From Chryseobacterium oleae (GTDB lineage: Bacteria; Bacteroidota; Bacteroidia; Flavobacteriales; Weeksellaceae): DNA of 64,000 nucleotides. The position numbers and the translations under genes were made by a program. The stretch is from NCBI RefSeq assembly GCF_900115055.1, contig NZ_FOVD01000004.1, positions 310,001 to 374,000 of the forward strand, given 5' to 3'. Position 1 is the first letter of the stretch. The number at the start of each line of letters is the position of its first letter. Below the pieces are notes generated by a model that searched no databases, was not told where the DNA came from, and was given only the letters and a program-made list of their open reading frames with translations. Shown here piece by piece: positions 55,292 through 63,803 of the stretch.

Positions 55292-55335
55292 GTCCCAAAG
55301 GGACGATTTAACATAGAATCGGATAAAATCCGATT
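55292..55335. repeat. Double hairpin AGTCCCAAAGGGAC / ATCGGAT
   Basis: GTCCCAAAGGGAC (arms 5 bp, 3-nt loop) followed by AATCGGATAAAATCCGATT (8-bp arms, AAA loop). It resembles a repeat dispersed in Bacteroidota genomes, and lies 17 bp before the paaI start. The left part of the gap (55233-55285) holds TGTAA/ATATAACA micro-repeats. Confidence 0.7.
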
Positions 55336-55352
55336 TAAATAAAAATAAAAAC

Positions 55353-55784
55353 ATGGTTAAATCAGAATTTATGACGCCGAGACAAGTTGCAGATTATATG
55401 TTCGGTCAGGATTATTTTTCCCAGTGGATGAATATCAAAATGATCGAAGTCAAAGAAAATTATTGTTTAATAGAAATGCCCATCAAGAAAGAAATGATTA
55501 ATGGGTTGAAAACGGTTCACGGAGGCGTTACGTTTGCCTTTGCAGATTCTGCACTGGCATTTTCGTCCAACAATTCCGGAGATGCAGCTGTTGCGCTGAA
55601 CTGTATCATCAATTTTACCAAAGCCGGTAAAGAAGGTGATGTTTTCAGAGCAGAAAGTATTCTGGTGAACGATACCAGAAAAACAGCGGTTTATGACATA
55701 AAGATAACCAATCAGAACAATGAACTGATCGCAAAATTCGTCGGAACCGTCTATAAAATTGGAAAAAAAGTAACAGAACTATAA
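55353..55784 (+). CDS. paaI: PaaI hotdog thioesterase
   Basis: A 143-residue hotdog-fold thioesterase that clears dead-end hydroxyphenylacetyl-CoA and rescues CoA. The hallmark HGGVTFAFADSALAFSSN gives the catalytic Asp loop. The start at 55353 is natural; a second ATG six codons on is possible. Confidence 0.92.
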   Translation: MVKSEFMTPRQVADYMFGQDYFSQWMNIKMIEVKENYCLIEMPIKKEMINGLKTVHGGVTFAFADSALAFSSNNSGDAAVALNCIINFTKAGKEGDVFRAESILVNDTRKTAVYDIKITNQNNELIAKFVGTVYKIGKKVTEL

Positions 55785-55868
55785 ACAAAATGTACCAATT
55801 TGAAAATGTACCAATCTACCAATCCAATTGTTACATTGTTAAACTGATACATTGTTAAATTAATAAAA
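55785..55868. repeat. Hairpin spacer, ATGTACCAAT type
   Basis: AAAATGTACCAATTTG and AATGTACCAATC on the left face TTACATTGTTAAACTGATAC and ATTGTTAAATT on the right. It fills the paaI-paaJ gap. Confidence 0.6.
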
Positions 55869-57074
55869 ATGAACAACGTATACATCATAGACTACGTAAG
55901 AACACCCATTTCAAAACTGCAGGGCGGATTATCAGAAGTAAGAGCTGATGATCTGGCGGCAGTGGTTATTAAAGAAGTGATGGCCAGAAATCCTAAAGTT
56001 CCTGCTGAGGAAATTGAGGACGTTATTTTCGGATGTGCTAACCAGGCGGGAGAAGATAACCGTAACGTAGCGAGAATGGCTCTTTTATTGGCCGGGCTGC
56101 CTTACAAGATAGGTGGAGAAACGGTAAACAGGCTTTGCGCTTCAGGAATGTCGGCGGTGGCTAATGCTTTCCGTTCCATTGCTTCCGGAGAAGGTGAAAT
56201 TTACATCGCTGGTGGAGTAGAACAGATGACGCGTTCTCCTTACGTAATGTCTAAGCCGGGTGCTGCTTTCGGAAGAGACAGCCAGATGTTTGATACGACT
56301 TTCGGATGGCGTTTTGTTAACCCGAAAATGAAAGAGATGTACGGAGTTGACGGAATGGGAGAAACCGCTGAAAACTTAGCCGATATGCATAATGTCAGCA
56401 GAGAAGATCAGGATAAATTTGCCCTTTGGTCTCAGCAGAAAGCTACAAAAGCCCAACAAAGCGGAAGGCTGGCGGAAGAAATTGTAAAAGTTGAAATTCC
56501 TCAGAAAAAAGGGGAACCTAAAGTTTTTGATCAGGATGAATTCATCAAGCCTACATCTTCTATGGAAGGTTTGGGAAAACTTCGTCCGGCTTTCAGAAAA
56601 GAAGGAACTGTAACGGCAGGAAATGCTTCAGGAATGAATGACGGAGCAGCAGCGCTTATCCTGGCAAGTGAAGAAGCCGTAAAAAAATATGGTTTAAAAC
56701 CAAAAGCTAAGATCTTAGGATCTGCCGTAGCCGGTGTGGAACCGAGAATTATGGGAATCGGACCTGTAGAAGCGACCCAGAAATTATTAAAAAGATTAAA
56801 TCTTTCTCTGGAAGATATGGACATCATTGAACTGAACGAAGCATTTGCAGCACAGGCATTGGCCGTGACCAGAAGCTTAGGATTAAAAGATGATGATTCA
56901 AGAGTGAATCCAAACGGAGGAGCTATTGCCATCGGCCATCCGCTGGGAGTTTCAGGAGCAAGAATCATTGGTTCTGCTGCTATTGAACTGGAGAAACAAG
57001 ATAAGAAATATGCATTGTGTACCCTTTGTATCGGTGTCGGACAGGGTTATGCAATGGTCATTGAAAAAGTATAA
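55869..57074 (+). CDS. paaJ: 3-oxoadipyl-CoA thiolase
   Basis: A 401-residue thiolase II cleaving 3-oxoadipyl-CoA and 3-oxo-5,6-dehydrosuberyl-CoA. Nucleophilic Cys in NRLCASGMSAV, His in GAIAIGHPLGVSGAR, second Cys in CTLCIGVGQG. The length matches PaaJ/PcaF (401). Confidence 0.95.
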   Translation: MNNVYIIDYVRTPISKLQGGLSEVRADDLAAVVIKEVMARNPKVPAEEIEDVIFGCANQAGEDNRNVARMALLLAGLPYKIGGETVNRLCASGMSAVANAFRSIASGEGEIYIAGGVEQMTRSPYVMSKPGAAFGRDSQMFDTTFGWRFVNPKMKEMYGVDGMGETAENLADMHNVSREDQDKFALWSQQKATKAQQSGRLAEEIVKVEIPQKKGEPKVFDQDEFIKPTSSMEGLGKLRPAFRKEGTVTAGNASGMNDGAAALILASEEAVKKYGLKPKAKILGSAVAGVEPRIMGIGPVEATQKLLKRLNLSLEDMDIIELNEAFAAQALAVTRSLGLKDDDSRVNPNGGAIAIGHPLGVSGARIIGSAAIELEKQDKKYALCTLCIGVGQGYAMVIEKV

Positions 57075-57078
57075 TTAA

Positions 57079-57165
57079 TGTGATGATGTGTTGATATGCC
57101 GATGCGGTGACCAATCATCAAATCATCAAATCGTCACATCAACACATCATCAAATCATCTCATCA
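57079..57165. repeat. Hairpin spacer, GATGATGTGTTGATATG type
   Basis: TGATGATGTGTTGATATG and its reverse complement-like CACATCAACACATCATCA, separated by CAATCATCAAATCATCAAAT. It fills the paaJ-paaY gap. Confidence 0.65.
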
Positions 57166-57170
57166 ACATT

Positions 57171-57764
57171 ATGAACATCTACTCATACCACGGTATCCGC
57201 CCCATCATTAAGCCCTCTGCCTATATTCATCCGCAGGCGGTGATCATCGGGAATGTGGAAATCGGTGAAGAAGTATACATAGGACCCAATGCGGTGATCC
57301 GCGGCGACTGGGGCAAAATCATCATTAAAGACGGAGCCAATGTGCAGGAAAACTGTACCCTGCATGTGTTCCCGAATATTGAAACCATTCTTGAAGAATC
57401 AGCCCATATCGGACATGGAGCAATCATTCATTCCGGACATATCGGTAAAAACTGCCTGGTAGGCATGAATTCCGTCGTGATGGATAAAGCAGTTATCGGT
57501 GATGAATGCATCATCGGAGCATTGGCTTTTGTTCCGGCTAATTTCACTTGCGGACCAAGAAAACTGATCGTAGGAAGCCCTGCAAAAATCATTCGTGATG
57601 TTTCCGATGAAATGATTCACTGGAAAACAGAAGGAACTAAGCTGTACCAACAACTGGCAAGAGAAGGAAAAGAAGCTATCCTTCCATGTGAACCGTTCTC
57701 AGAATATGTAGAACAGACCGCGACCAAAACTGTAGACTACAGCATCTGGGCGGATTTAAAATAA
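57171..57764 (+). CDS. paaY: PaaY thioesterase (left-handed beta-helix)
   Basis: A 197-residue gamma-carbonic-anhydrase-like trimer-type protein with hexapeptide repeats (VIIGNVEIGEEVYIGPNAVI) and metal-site histidines in CTLHVFP and HIGHGAIIHS. PaaY hydrolyses toxic ring-cleavage CoA by-products, complementing PaaI. The C-terminal helix with LYQQLAREGKEA is typical. It is the last contiguous paa gene before an unrelated insertion. Confidence 0.9.
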   Translation: MNIYSYHGIRPIIKPSAYIHPQAVIIGNVEIGEEVYIGPNAVIRGDWGKIIIKDGANVQENCTLHVFPNIETILEESAHIGHGAIIHSGHIGKNCLVGMNSVVMDKAVIGDECIIGALAFVPANFTCGPRKLIVGSPAKIIRDVSDEMIHWKTEGTKLYQQLAREGKEAILPCEPFSEYVEQTATKTVDYSIWADLK

Positions 57765-57770
57765 ACTTTT

Positions 57771-57797
57771 AAACCTTATTCAAAACGTATAAGGTTT
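57771..57797 (+). repeat. AAACCTTAT hairpin after paaY
   Basis: AAACCTTAT / ATAAGGTTT perfect 9-bp arms with a 9-nt loop, followed by TTTAT. It may act as a weak terminator. Its arms are part of the palindrome at 60874-60906. Confidence 0.65.
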
Positions 57798-57806
57798 TAT
57801 GATATA

Positions 57807-58649
57807 ATGAAAACGAATATGATTAAAAAGATGCTCATTGCCTGTAGTTTGCTGTTTACTTTTCAATTCATGGTTTTAGCCCAGAATGAAAAAGTAAAAC
57901 CGTTGACTATCGGAGAGGTCAGAACATTTAAATCTAAGATATTAAATGAAGACCGAACTTTAAATATTTATCTGCCACAAGGTTTTGATAAAACAAAAGC
58001 ATACCCGGTGATCTATCTGCTGGATGGCTCAATGAATGAAGACTTTATCCACGTTTCGGGATTGGTGCAGTTCTTTAATCAAATGTATGCAATGCCGGAA
58101 ACCATCATAGTTGGAATTGCCAACATCGACAGAAAAAGGGATTTTACCTTTCATACCGATCTGAAAGATTTACAGCAGGATTATCCTACTACAGGACACT
58201 CAGATAAGTTTATAGATTTTCTGGAAACAGAATTACTCCCTTACATAGGAAACCAGTATAAAACAACGGAGAAATATGTATTCGGACAGTCACTGGGTGG
58301 ACTTCTGGCAACAGAAATACTTTTCAAAAAACCGGAAATGTTCAATAACTATTTTATCATCAGTCCAAGTTTGTGGTGGGATGATCAAAGCTTATTGAAA
58401 CAGGCTCCTCAATGGCTTTCCAAAAGCCCGGATACTAAGAAATTTATATACGTTTCTGTAGGAAAAGACGAACATCCTGTGATGGTAAAAGACGCAGCAT
58501 CTCTTTATGACGTACTGAAACAGGCCGGTAAAAAGAACTGGACTGTAGAATATAAAATGATGGAGACAGACAATCATGCGACCATTCTTCACCGAAGTTT
58601 GTACGAAGGTTTGGTGAAACTTTTCCCATACAAGGAACCTAAAAAATAA
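57807..58649 (+). CDS. Esterase D/IroE-like alpha/beta hydrolase, exported
   Basis: A 280-residue alpha/beta hydrolase with a signal peptide (MIKKMLIACSLLFTFQFMVLAQ; the second ATG at 57819 may be the start). Nucleophile elbow GQSLGG, a ...DGSMNEDF segment near the oxyanion loop, and the catalytic His in NHATILHRSL. It belongs to the putative-esterase family (siderophore or feruloyl-ester hydrolases). No link to phenylacetate breakdown is visible; it is the first gene of the group separating paaY and paaZ. Confidence 0.83.
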   Translation: MKTNMIKKMLIACSLLFTFQFMVLAQNEKVKPLTIGEVRTFKSKILNEDRTLNIYLPQGFDKTKAYPVIYLLDGSMNEDFIHVSGLVQFFNQMYAMPETIIVGIANIDRKRDFTFHTDLKDLQQDYPTTGHSDKFIDFLETELLPYIGNQYKTTEKYVFGQSLGGLLATEILFKKPEMFNNYFIISPSLWWDDQSLLKQAPQWLSKSPDTKKFIYVSVGKDEHPVMVKDAASLYDVLKQAGKKNWTVEYKMMETDNHATILHRSLYEGLVKLFPYKEPKK

Positions 58650-58667
58650 ACCATCAAAATACGGATC

Positions 58668-59993
58668 ATGAGATATTTATTTTTCGCCATTTTCTTTTCA
58701 GTGTTAATCAATGCTCAGAAAAAGCAGGATAAGAAAATTAATGTAAAGCTTAAAAATGAATTGGCCACGATTCAAAAAGATGATCAGATCTATCGTGAAC
58801 TGATGCAGTCTGACGTTTCCCTGGAGCAAAAGGAAAAGGTCATGAAAGAAAAAAATCTTACTAAAGAAGATATTACGGATAGATTGTGGTCACTGATGGA
58901 TGAGCAGGATAAAGTCAATCTCGAAAAAGTTGAAAAAATTATTGCAGAATATGGATATCCTGGAAAATCTTTGGTAGGAGAACCTGAAAATGAAACCACA
59001 TGGTTTGTTATTCAGCACTCCTCTAAAATCAATCAATATATGCCCCTCATTAAAGCGGCGGCTGATCATCAAGAAATTCCGTTCAGATTGTATGCCATGA
59101 TGCTGGACAGACAATTGATGAATGATGGAAAAGAACAGATCTACGGAACTCAGGGGTTTTCTTCTCACGATGGAGAGAAAGAAAGTGATCCTATTATCTG
59201 GCCGATTAAAGATGTTAAAAATGTAAATAAACTCAGAAAGGAAGCCGGTTTTTATGATACGGTGGAAAGCTATGCCAAGCGTCTCTACGGGAAAAATTTT
59301 GTTTTTAAAAATTATACTTTAGATGAAGTTTTAAAGTTCGGAGATAGCCAGAAAACGGAAGAAAAACCACTCAATATCGAACTCAAGAAAGAGCTGGCGC
59401 AGATCTATAAAGACGACCAGATTTACCGTGAGCTGACACAGCCCAATATTACGCCCGAAAGAAAGGCCGAGATCATAAAAGAGAAAAACCTCTCTCCAGA
59501 AGACGTGAGTACGGGGCTGATCAAATTGATGGACGATCAGGATCAGAAGAATCTGGTTAAAGTTGAGAAGATCATTGAAAAATATGGCTATCCCGGAAAA
59601 TCTATGGTAGGTGAACCTGAAAATTATGCCGTATGGTATGTCATTCAGCATTCCCCTAAAATCGAAAAGTATTTTCCTCTGATCAAAAAAGCAGCCGATG
59701 AAAAAGAACTTCCGTTCAGATTGTATGCTATGATGATGGACAGAAAGCTCATGTACGAAAACAAAGAACAAATCTATGGAACACAGATCCGTTCAATTTT
59801 TTCAACTAAAAACGGAAAAACAGAAACCCTGTCATTTGTGTGGCCGATAAAAGACCCGGAGGCTGTCAACGAACTGAGAAAGAATTCCGGATTTGGCAGA
59901 ACCATCGAAGATTATGCTAAAGATGCAGGAGGATTTGAATACAAAAAATATACATTGAAAGAAGCTTTGGAACTTCTTCAGAAAAAGAAATAA
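58668..59993 (+). CDS. Tandem DUF6624 protein
   Basis: A 441-residue exported protein with two copies of the same unit: about residues 25-220 and 235-440. Each copy reads KDDQIYREL, then MDEQDK/MDDQDQ, EYGYPGKSLVGEPEN/KYGYPGKSMVGEPEN, WFVIQHS/WYVIQHS, PFRLYAMMLDR/PFRLYAMMMDR, YGTQ and WPIKD. The DUF6624 name is recalled from the YGYPG and QHS...DR...YGTQ marks; function is unknown. The two copies are diverged from one another. It is tightly packed with the esterase (18 bp) and the next gene (0 bp). Confidence 0.8.
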   Translation: MRYLFFAIFFSVLINAQKKQDKKINVKLKNELATIQKDDQIYRELMQSDVSLEQKEKVMKEKNLTKEDITDRLWSLMDEQDKVNLEKVEKIIAEYGYPGKSLVGEPENETTWFVIQHSSKINQYMPLIKAAADHQEIPFRLYAMMLDRQLMNDGKEQIYGTQGFSSHDGEKESDPIIWPIKDVKNVNKLRKEAGFYDTVESYAKRLYGKNFVFKNYTLDEVLKFGDSQKTEEKPLNIELKKELAQIYKDDQIYRELTQPNITPERKAEIIKEKNLSPEDVSTGLIKLMDDQDQKNLVKVEKIIEKYGYPGKSMVGEPENYAVWYVIQHSPKIEKYFPLIKKAADEKELPFRLYAMMMDRKLMYENKEQIYGTQIRSIFSTKNGKTETLSFVWPIKDPEAVNELRKNSGFGRTIEDYAKDAGGFEYKKYTLKEALELLQKKK

Positions 59994-60263
59994 ATGATAG
60001 ACCGTCTAAAGAAATATTGGATTTTCCTCCTGATTGCCGTTGTCGGAATCAATTATGCGGGGTTCTATCTATTATGGGAATCAATGGGTATTTCCGATGC
60101 GTTGGAGCATGTAGAATCAGAACATGTGATCAGAAAGCTGAAACAGAAGGATTTTTTATATACCCTGTTTGTGGATGCAGTCCTGATCCTGGATTTTTCC
60201 CTTATTCTGCTGTTGCTGTTTATGGGAGGAAGGAAAATAGTACAACTCATTATTAAAAAATAA
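59994..60263 (+). CDS. Small two-helix membrane protein
   Basis: An 89-residue protein with two transmembrane helices (WIFLLIAVVGINYAGFYLLW; LYTLFVDAVLILDFSLILLLLF) separated by a charged stretch. Its ATG directly follows the stop of the DUF6624 gene (TAAATG), so it is coupled to it. No family recognised. Confidence 0.72.
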   Translation: MIDRLKKYWIFLLIAVVGINYAGFYLLWESMGISDALEHVESEHVIRKLKQKDFLYTLFVDAVLILDFSLILLLLFMGGRKIVQLIIKK

Positions 60264-60285
60264 ATTTAGAATTAGTAAAGAAGAA

Positions 60286-60864
60286 ATGACCATCGCAGAG
60301 CATTTTGAGTCCGGATATACTTATCATATATACTCGCATGCCAACGGAAAAGATTTATTATTCGTAGAGGATAGTAACTATCAGTATTTTCTGGACAGGT
60401 TATTAAAATATATCACTCCGATAGCAGAAATTTATGCTTATTGTTTGATGCCAAACCATTTTCATTTACTAATGAGATTTAAAGATTTAACTGACGATAA
60501 GATCGAAGATGAACATCAATATCTGATGAGGCCGTTCAGTAATTTTCTGAATAGTTATGCTAAAGCTTACAACAGAAGATATAGTAGGAAAGGAACTCTC
60601 TTTATTGACTTCCTGAGAAGGAAGAGAGTTCAGGATGAAAAATACCTGCTTAAACTGTTACACTATATCCATAATAATCCTGTACATCATGGTTTTGTCA
60701 GTCAGGCTGAAAAATGGAAATATTCTTCATATAATTCTTACACCAACGTAGAAAAACCTAGTAGTATTGAAAGAGGAGAAATATTGAAATACTTCGATTC
60801 AAAAGACGACTTTCTTGGTTATCATAAATCTAGTGTAGAATATGATTTTATGAATTTAGAATAA
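60286..60864 (+). CDS. RAYT-type Y1 (IS200-like) transposase
   Basis: A 192-residue HUH single-strand transposase: HUH motif in YCLMPNHFHLLMRF and the candidate catalytic Tyr in the later WKYSSYNSY; HNNPVHHGF is the usual spacer motif. It is a single-copy, unpaired gene without terminal repeats, typical of REP-associated tyrosine transposases (RAYT), which are kept by the host and act on REP palindromes. A palindrome lies 10 bp after its stop (60874). Confidence 0.87.
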   Translation: MTIAEHFESGYTYHIYSHANGKDLLFVEDSNYQYFLDRLLKYITPIAEIYAYCLMPNHFHLLMRFKDLTDDKIEDEHQYLMRPFSNFLNSYAKAYNRRYSRKGTLFIDFLRRKRVQDEKYLLKLLHYIHNNPVHHGFVSQAEKWKYSSYNSYTNVEKPSSIERGEILKYFDSKDDFLGYHKSSVEYDFMNLE

Positions 60865-60873
60865 ACGGTCCAC

Positions 60874-60906
60874 AAACCTTATAGGTTTCAAAAACCTATA
60901 AGGTTT
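60874..60906. repeat. Perfect palindrome AAACCTTATAGGTTT
   Basis: Arms AAACCTTATAGGTTT / AAACCTATAAGGTTT with a 3-nt CAA loop. It lies 10 bp after the RAYT gene and shares its core with the palindromes at 18538-18570 and 57771-57797. Confidence 0.85.
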
Positions 60907-60961
60907 AAAGAAAAAGTAGGATTTTTTAGAGATTAAAAAGAAATAAAAAGTTAAAAATAAT

Positions 60962-63457
60962 ATGGAAAAACTGAAAAATTACATCTACGGAGAATGGGTA
61001 GAAGGTACCGGAAACGGAGTTCCTTTATACAATGCCGTTACAGGCGAGCAGGTTGCTGTTTCAGATACAGAAGGGCTTAATTTTGAGCAGGCTCTTGACT
61101 ACGGAAGAACAGTAGGCTACAAAAACCTTTCTTCCATGACGTTTTATGACAGAGGAGAGATGCTGAAAAAAGTGGCTCTTTATCTTTTGGAAAGAAAGAA
61201 AAAATATTACGAATTATCATATAAAACCGGAGCTACCCACGCAGATTCTTGGGTAGATATAGAAGGAGGTTTCGGTACTTTCTTTACCTATTCCGGATTG
61301 GCCAAAAGAATGCTTCCCAACACTCCGTTCTGGGTGGATGGCGAAACTCAGAAAATCTCTGCTAACGGAACTTTTCTGGGAACTCACATTCTCACACCAA
61401 GTGAGGGAGTTTCTATACAGATCAATGCTTATAACTTCCCGGTTTGGGGAATGCTGGAAAAACTCTCAACTTCCCTGTTGGCAGGTGTTCCTTCCATTGT
61501 AAAGCCATCTCCTTACGGTTCTTACCTGACCAATGCAGTTTTCCAGGACATGATCGAAAGTGGTGTCCTTCCGGAAGGTGCCCTTCAATTGGTTTGTGGT
61601 GAGCCGGGAAATATTCTGGATTATGTTCAGGATGGTGATTCCGTACTGTTCACTGGTTCTGCCAATACAGGAAGAAAGCTGAAATCAATGCCTTCTATCG
61701 CTGGAAATGCAGTGCGTTTCAATATGGAAGCAGATTCTCTGAACTGTTCAATTTTAGGTCTGGATGCAAAACCGGGAACTCCGGAATTTGATCTCTTCAT
61801 CAAAGAAGTACGTACTGAAATGACTACCAAAGCAGGTCAGAAATGTACGGCAATCAGAAGGATTATTGTTCCTGAGCACCTGATCGGAGATGTTCAGAAT
61901 GCCTTATCTAAAGCTTTAGACCAAACCAAAATCGGAAATCCGTTGAGCAGAGAAACCAGAATGGGATCACTGGTAGGAAAACAGCAGTACGATGAGGTGG
62001 TTAGAAAAGTAAATATTTTAAAATCAGAAACAGAACTGGTTTACGACGGAAAACATGAACTTGTAGATGCAGACTATGATAATGGTGCATTCATGAGCCC
62101 GAAACTGTTCTTAAACGATAAGCCTTTCGAGAAAAATATCTCTCATGATGTAGAAGCTTTCGGACCGGTTTCTACGTTAATGCCTTATAAAGATGCCGAA
62201 GAAGCGGCGGCTCTTGCTAAAAGAGGAAAAGGAAGTTTGGTAGGATCTATTATTTCCCACGACGAAAACTTTATCGCAGAAACTTCATGGAAAATGGCTT
62301 CCCAACATGGTAGAATTTTTGTGCTGAACAGAGATAACGCCAAAGAAAGTACTGGTCACGGTTCTCCGTTGCCTACTTTGATGCATGGTGGTCCGGGAAG
62401 AGCTGGCGGAGGAGAGGAAATGGGCGGACTGAACGGTCTTCATTTCTTCCTTCAGAAAACAGCGATTCAGGGTTCTCCGGATGTGTTGAAAGCAATTACA
62501 AAAGTATATCAGCAGGGTGCAGAGAAAAAATTCTCAGACAAGCATCCGTTCCAGAAATATTTTGAAGAAGTTGAAGTAGGAGATTCATTGGAAACGGCAG
62601 GAAGAACGGTTACCGATGCAGATATCGTTAATTTCTCCAATGTTTCCTGGGATCATTTCTATGCACATACCGATGCTACAAGCTTAACCGGAACGATTTT
62701 CGATAAAACGGTAGCCCATGGATATTTCATCCTTTCTGCAGCAGCAGGACTGTTTGTTTCAGGGAAAAAAGGACCTGTTATCGCCAACTACGGTTTGGAA
62801 AACTGTTCATTCTTTAAACCGGTTTATGCGGGAGATACCATCACGGTTTATTTAACAGCAAAAGAAAAAATAAACAGAGGCGTAAAAGGAAGAAACATTC
62901 CTTCCGGTGTTGTAAAATGGTTGGTGGAAGTGCTGAACCAAAGAGATGAGATCGTTTGTGTAGCGACGATCCTGACATTGGTGGCCAAGCATTCTCCTTT
63001 CATCGATTTGAAAGTGAAAAATGTTCAGAAAATATTGAGTGGTTTAACAGAAACGACACCGATAAACTGGGGTAAAATGTCTCCTCAGCAAATGATCGAA
63101 CATCTTGAACACGGAGTTCTGGTAAGCTTAGGTGAGCCGGAAGCCGACAAATGTTTCACGCCGGAAGAACAGTTGGAAAAATGGCAGGATTCCCTTTATA
63201 ATCACAGAAAAATGCCGAAAGATTTCCCTGCTCCATTCCTGGCTGAAGATGAAACCTTACTGGAATTAAAACATAAAAACCTGGAAGCTGCCAAACAGTC
63301 ATTCCTGGATAACTTACAGAGATTTACAGTCTATTACAGAGAAAATCCACAGGCTGAGCACATGAACTATGTATTCGGAAAACTGAATAAAGAAATGTGG
63401 GAGCTGATGCATAAGAAGCATTTTACGCACCATTTCGAGCAGTTTGGATTGATTTAA
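60962..63457 (+). CDS. paaZ: PaaZ, ring-opening bifunctional protein with extra C-terminal domain
   Basis: An 831-residue PaaZ. Residues 1-530: aldehyde dehydrogenase domain (NMEADSLN Glu, catalytic Cys in KAGQKCTAIRR). Residues about 535-680: MaoC-like enoyl-CoA hydratase domain that opens the oxepin ring. Residues about 680-831: an additional domain, absent from E. coli PaaZ (681 residues), with NWGKMSPQQMIEHLEHGVLV and MHKKHFTHHFEQFGL; its spaced histidines resemble a DUF1569/DinB-type metal site. Its role here is unknown. A GGGEEMGG loop is at the end of the ALDH domain. Confidence 0.93.
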   Translation: MEKLKNYIYGEWVEGTGNGVPLYNAVTGEQVAVSDTEGLNFEQALDYGRTVGYKNLSSMTFYDRGEMLKKVALYLLERKKKYYELSYKTGATHADSWVDIEGGFGTFFTYSGLAKRMLPNTPFWVDGETQKISANGTFLGTHILTPSEGVSIQINAYNFPVWGMLEKLSTSLLAGVPSIVKPSPYGSYLTNAVFQDMIESGVLPEGALQLVCGEPGNILDYVQDGDSVLFTGSANTGRKLKSMPSIAGNAVRFNMEADSLNCSILGLDAKPGTPEFDLFIKEVRTEMTTKAGQKCTAIRRIIVPEHLIGDVQNALSKALDQTKIGNPLSRETRMGSLVGKQQYDEVVRKVNILKSETELVYDGKHELVDADYDNGAFMSPKLFLNDKPFEKNISHDVEAFGPVSTLMPYKDAEEAAALAKRGKGSLVGSIISHDENFIAETSWKMASQHGRIFVLNRDNAKESTGHGSPLPTLMHGGPGRAGGGEEMGGLNGLHFFLQKTAIQGSPDVLKAITKVYQQGAEKKFSDKHPFQKYFEEVEVGDSLETAGRTVTDADIVNFSNVSWDHFYAHTDATSLTGTIFDKTVAHGYFILSAAAGLFVSGKKGPVIANYGLENCSFFKPVYAGDTITVYLTAKEKINRGVKGRNIPSGVVKWLVEVLNQRDEIVCVATILTLVAKHSPFIDLKVKNVQKILSGLTETTPINWGKMSPQQMIEHLEHGVLVSLGEPEADKCFTPEEQLEKWQDSLYNHRKMPKDFPAPFLAEDETLLELKHKNLEAAKQSFLDNLQRFTVYYRENPQAEHMNYVFGKLNKEMWELMHKKHFTHHFEQFGLI

Positions 63458-63460
63458 TTC

Positions 63461-63529
63461 AAAATAAAATATAAATTGATAATCCCTTTTGGTTTTTACT
63501 GAAAGGGATTTTTTTAATTATCCTTGTCA
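63461..63529. repeat. Direct repeat with terminator, copy 1
   Basis: A ~69-bp unit beginning AAAATAAAATATAAATTGAT and containing a terminator stem AATCCCTTT / AAAGGGATT with a T7 tract. It follows the paaZ stop and recurs almost identically at 63802-63869, 341 bp away. Confidence 0.85.
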
Positions 63530-63641
63530 GGGATCAACAAGTAAGCCGTTGGAAAATAAAAGTTTATATTAAAAATAGTAACTTTAAAAGGCGAAATCCG
63601 AAAAGCATATAGAGTAGGAAAAAAATTAAAAACTCATGACT

Positions 63642-63803
63642 ATGGAAAATTTAAAAAAACTTTCAAGAAATGAATTGAGATCTGTTAAAGGTGCCGGTCC
63701 AAACTGGGCTTGTTTCCCTAATTCCTGCCCTCCGGGAAGTTGTTGCCGCCCTGGAAGATGGCCGGATATTGCAAGAGCATGTTATATATGCGCTGATTCT
63801 TAA
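63642..63803 (+). CDS. Six-cysteine GG-type leader peptide C
   Basis: A 53-residue precursor with leader MENLKKLSRNELRSVKGAG (LSRxELxxVxG pattern, cleavage near Gly17-Gly19) and a core of about 34 residues bearing six cysteines: C-x4-C-x4-CC-x11-C-x2-C, with SCPPGSCC, the same CPxGxCC motif as peptide A. It lies downstream of paaZ between two near-identical direct repeats that each contain a terminator. A second ATG two codons upstream (63636) is in frame. No exporter or immunity gene is in view. Confidence 0.7.
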   Translation: MENLKKLSRNELRSVKGAGPNWACFPNSCPPGSCCRPGRWPDIARACYICADS

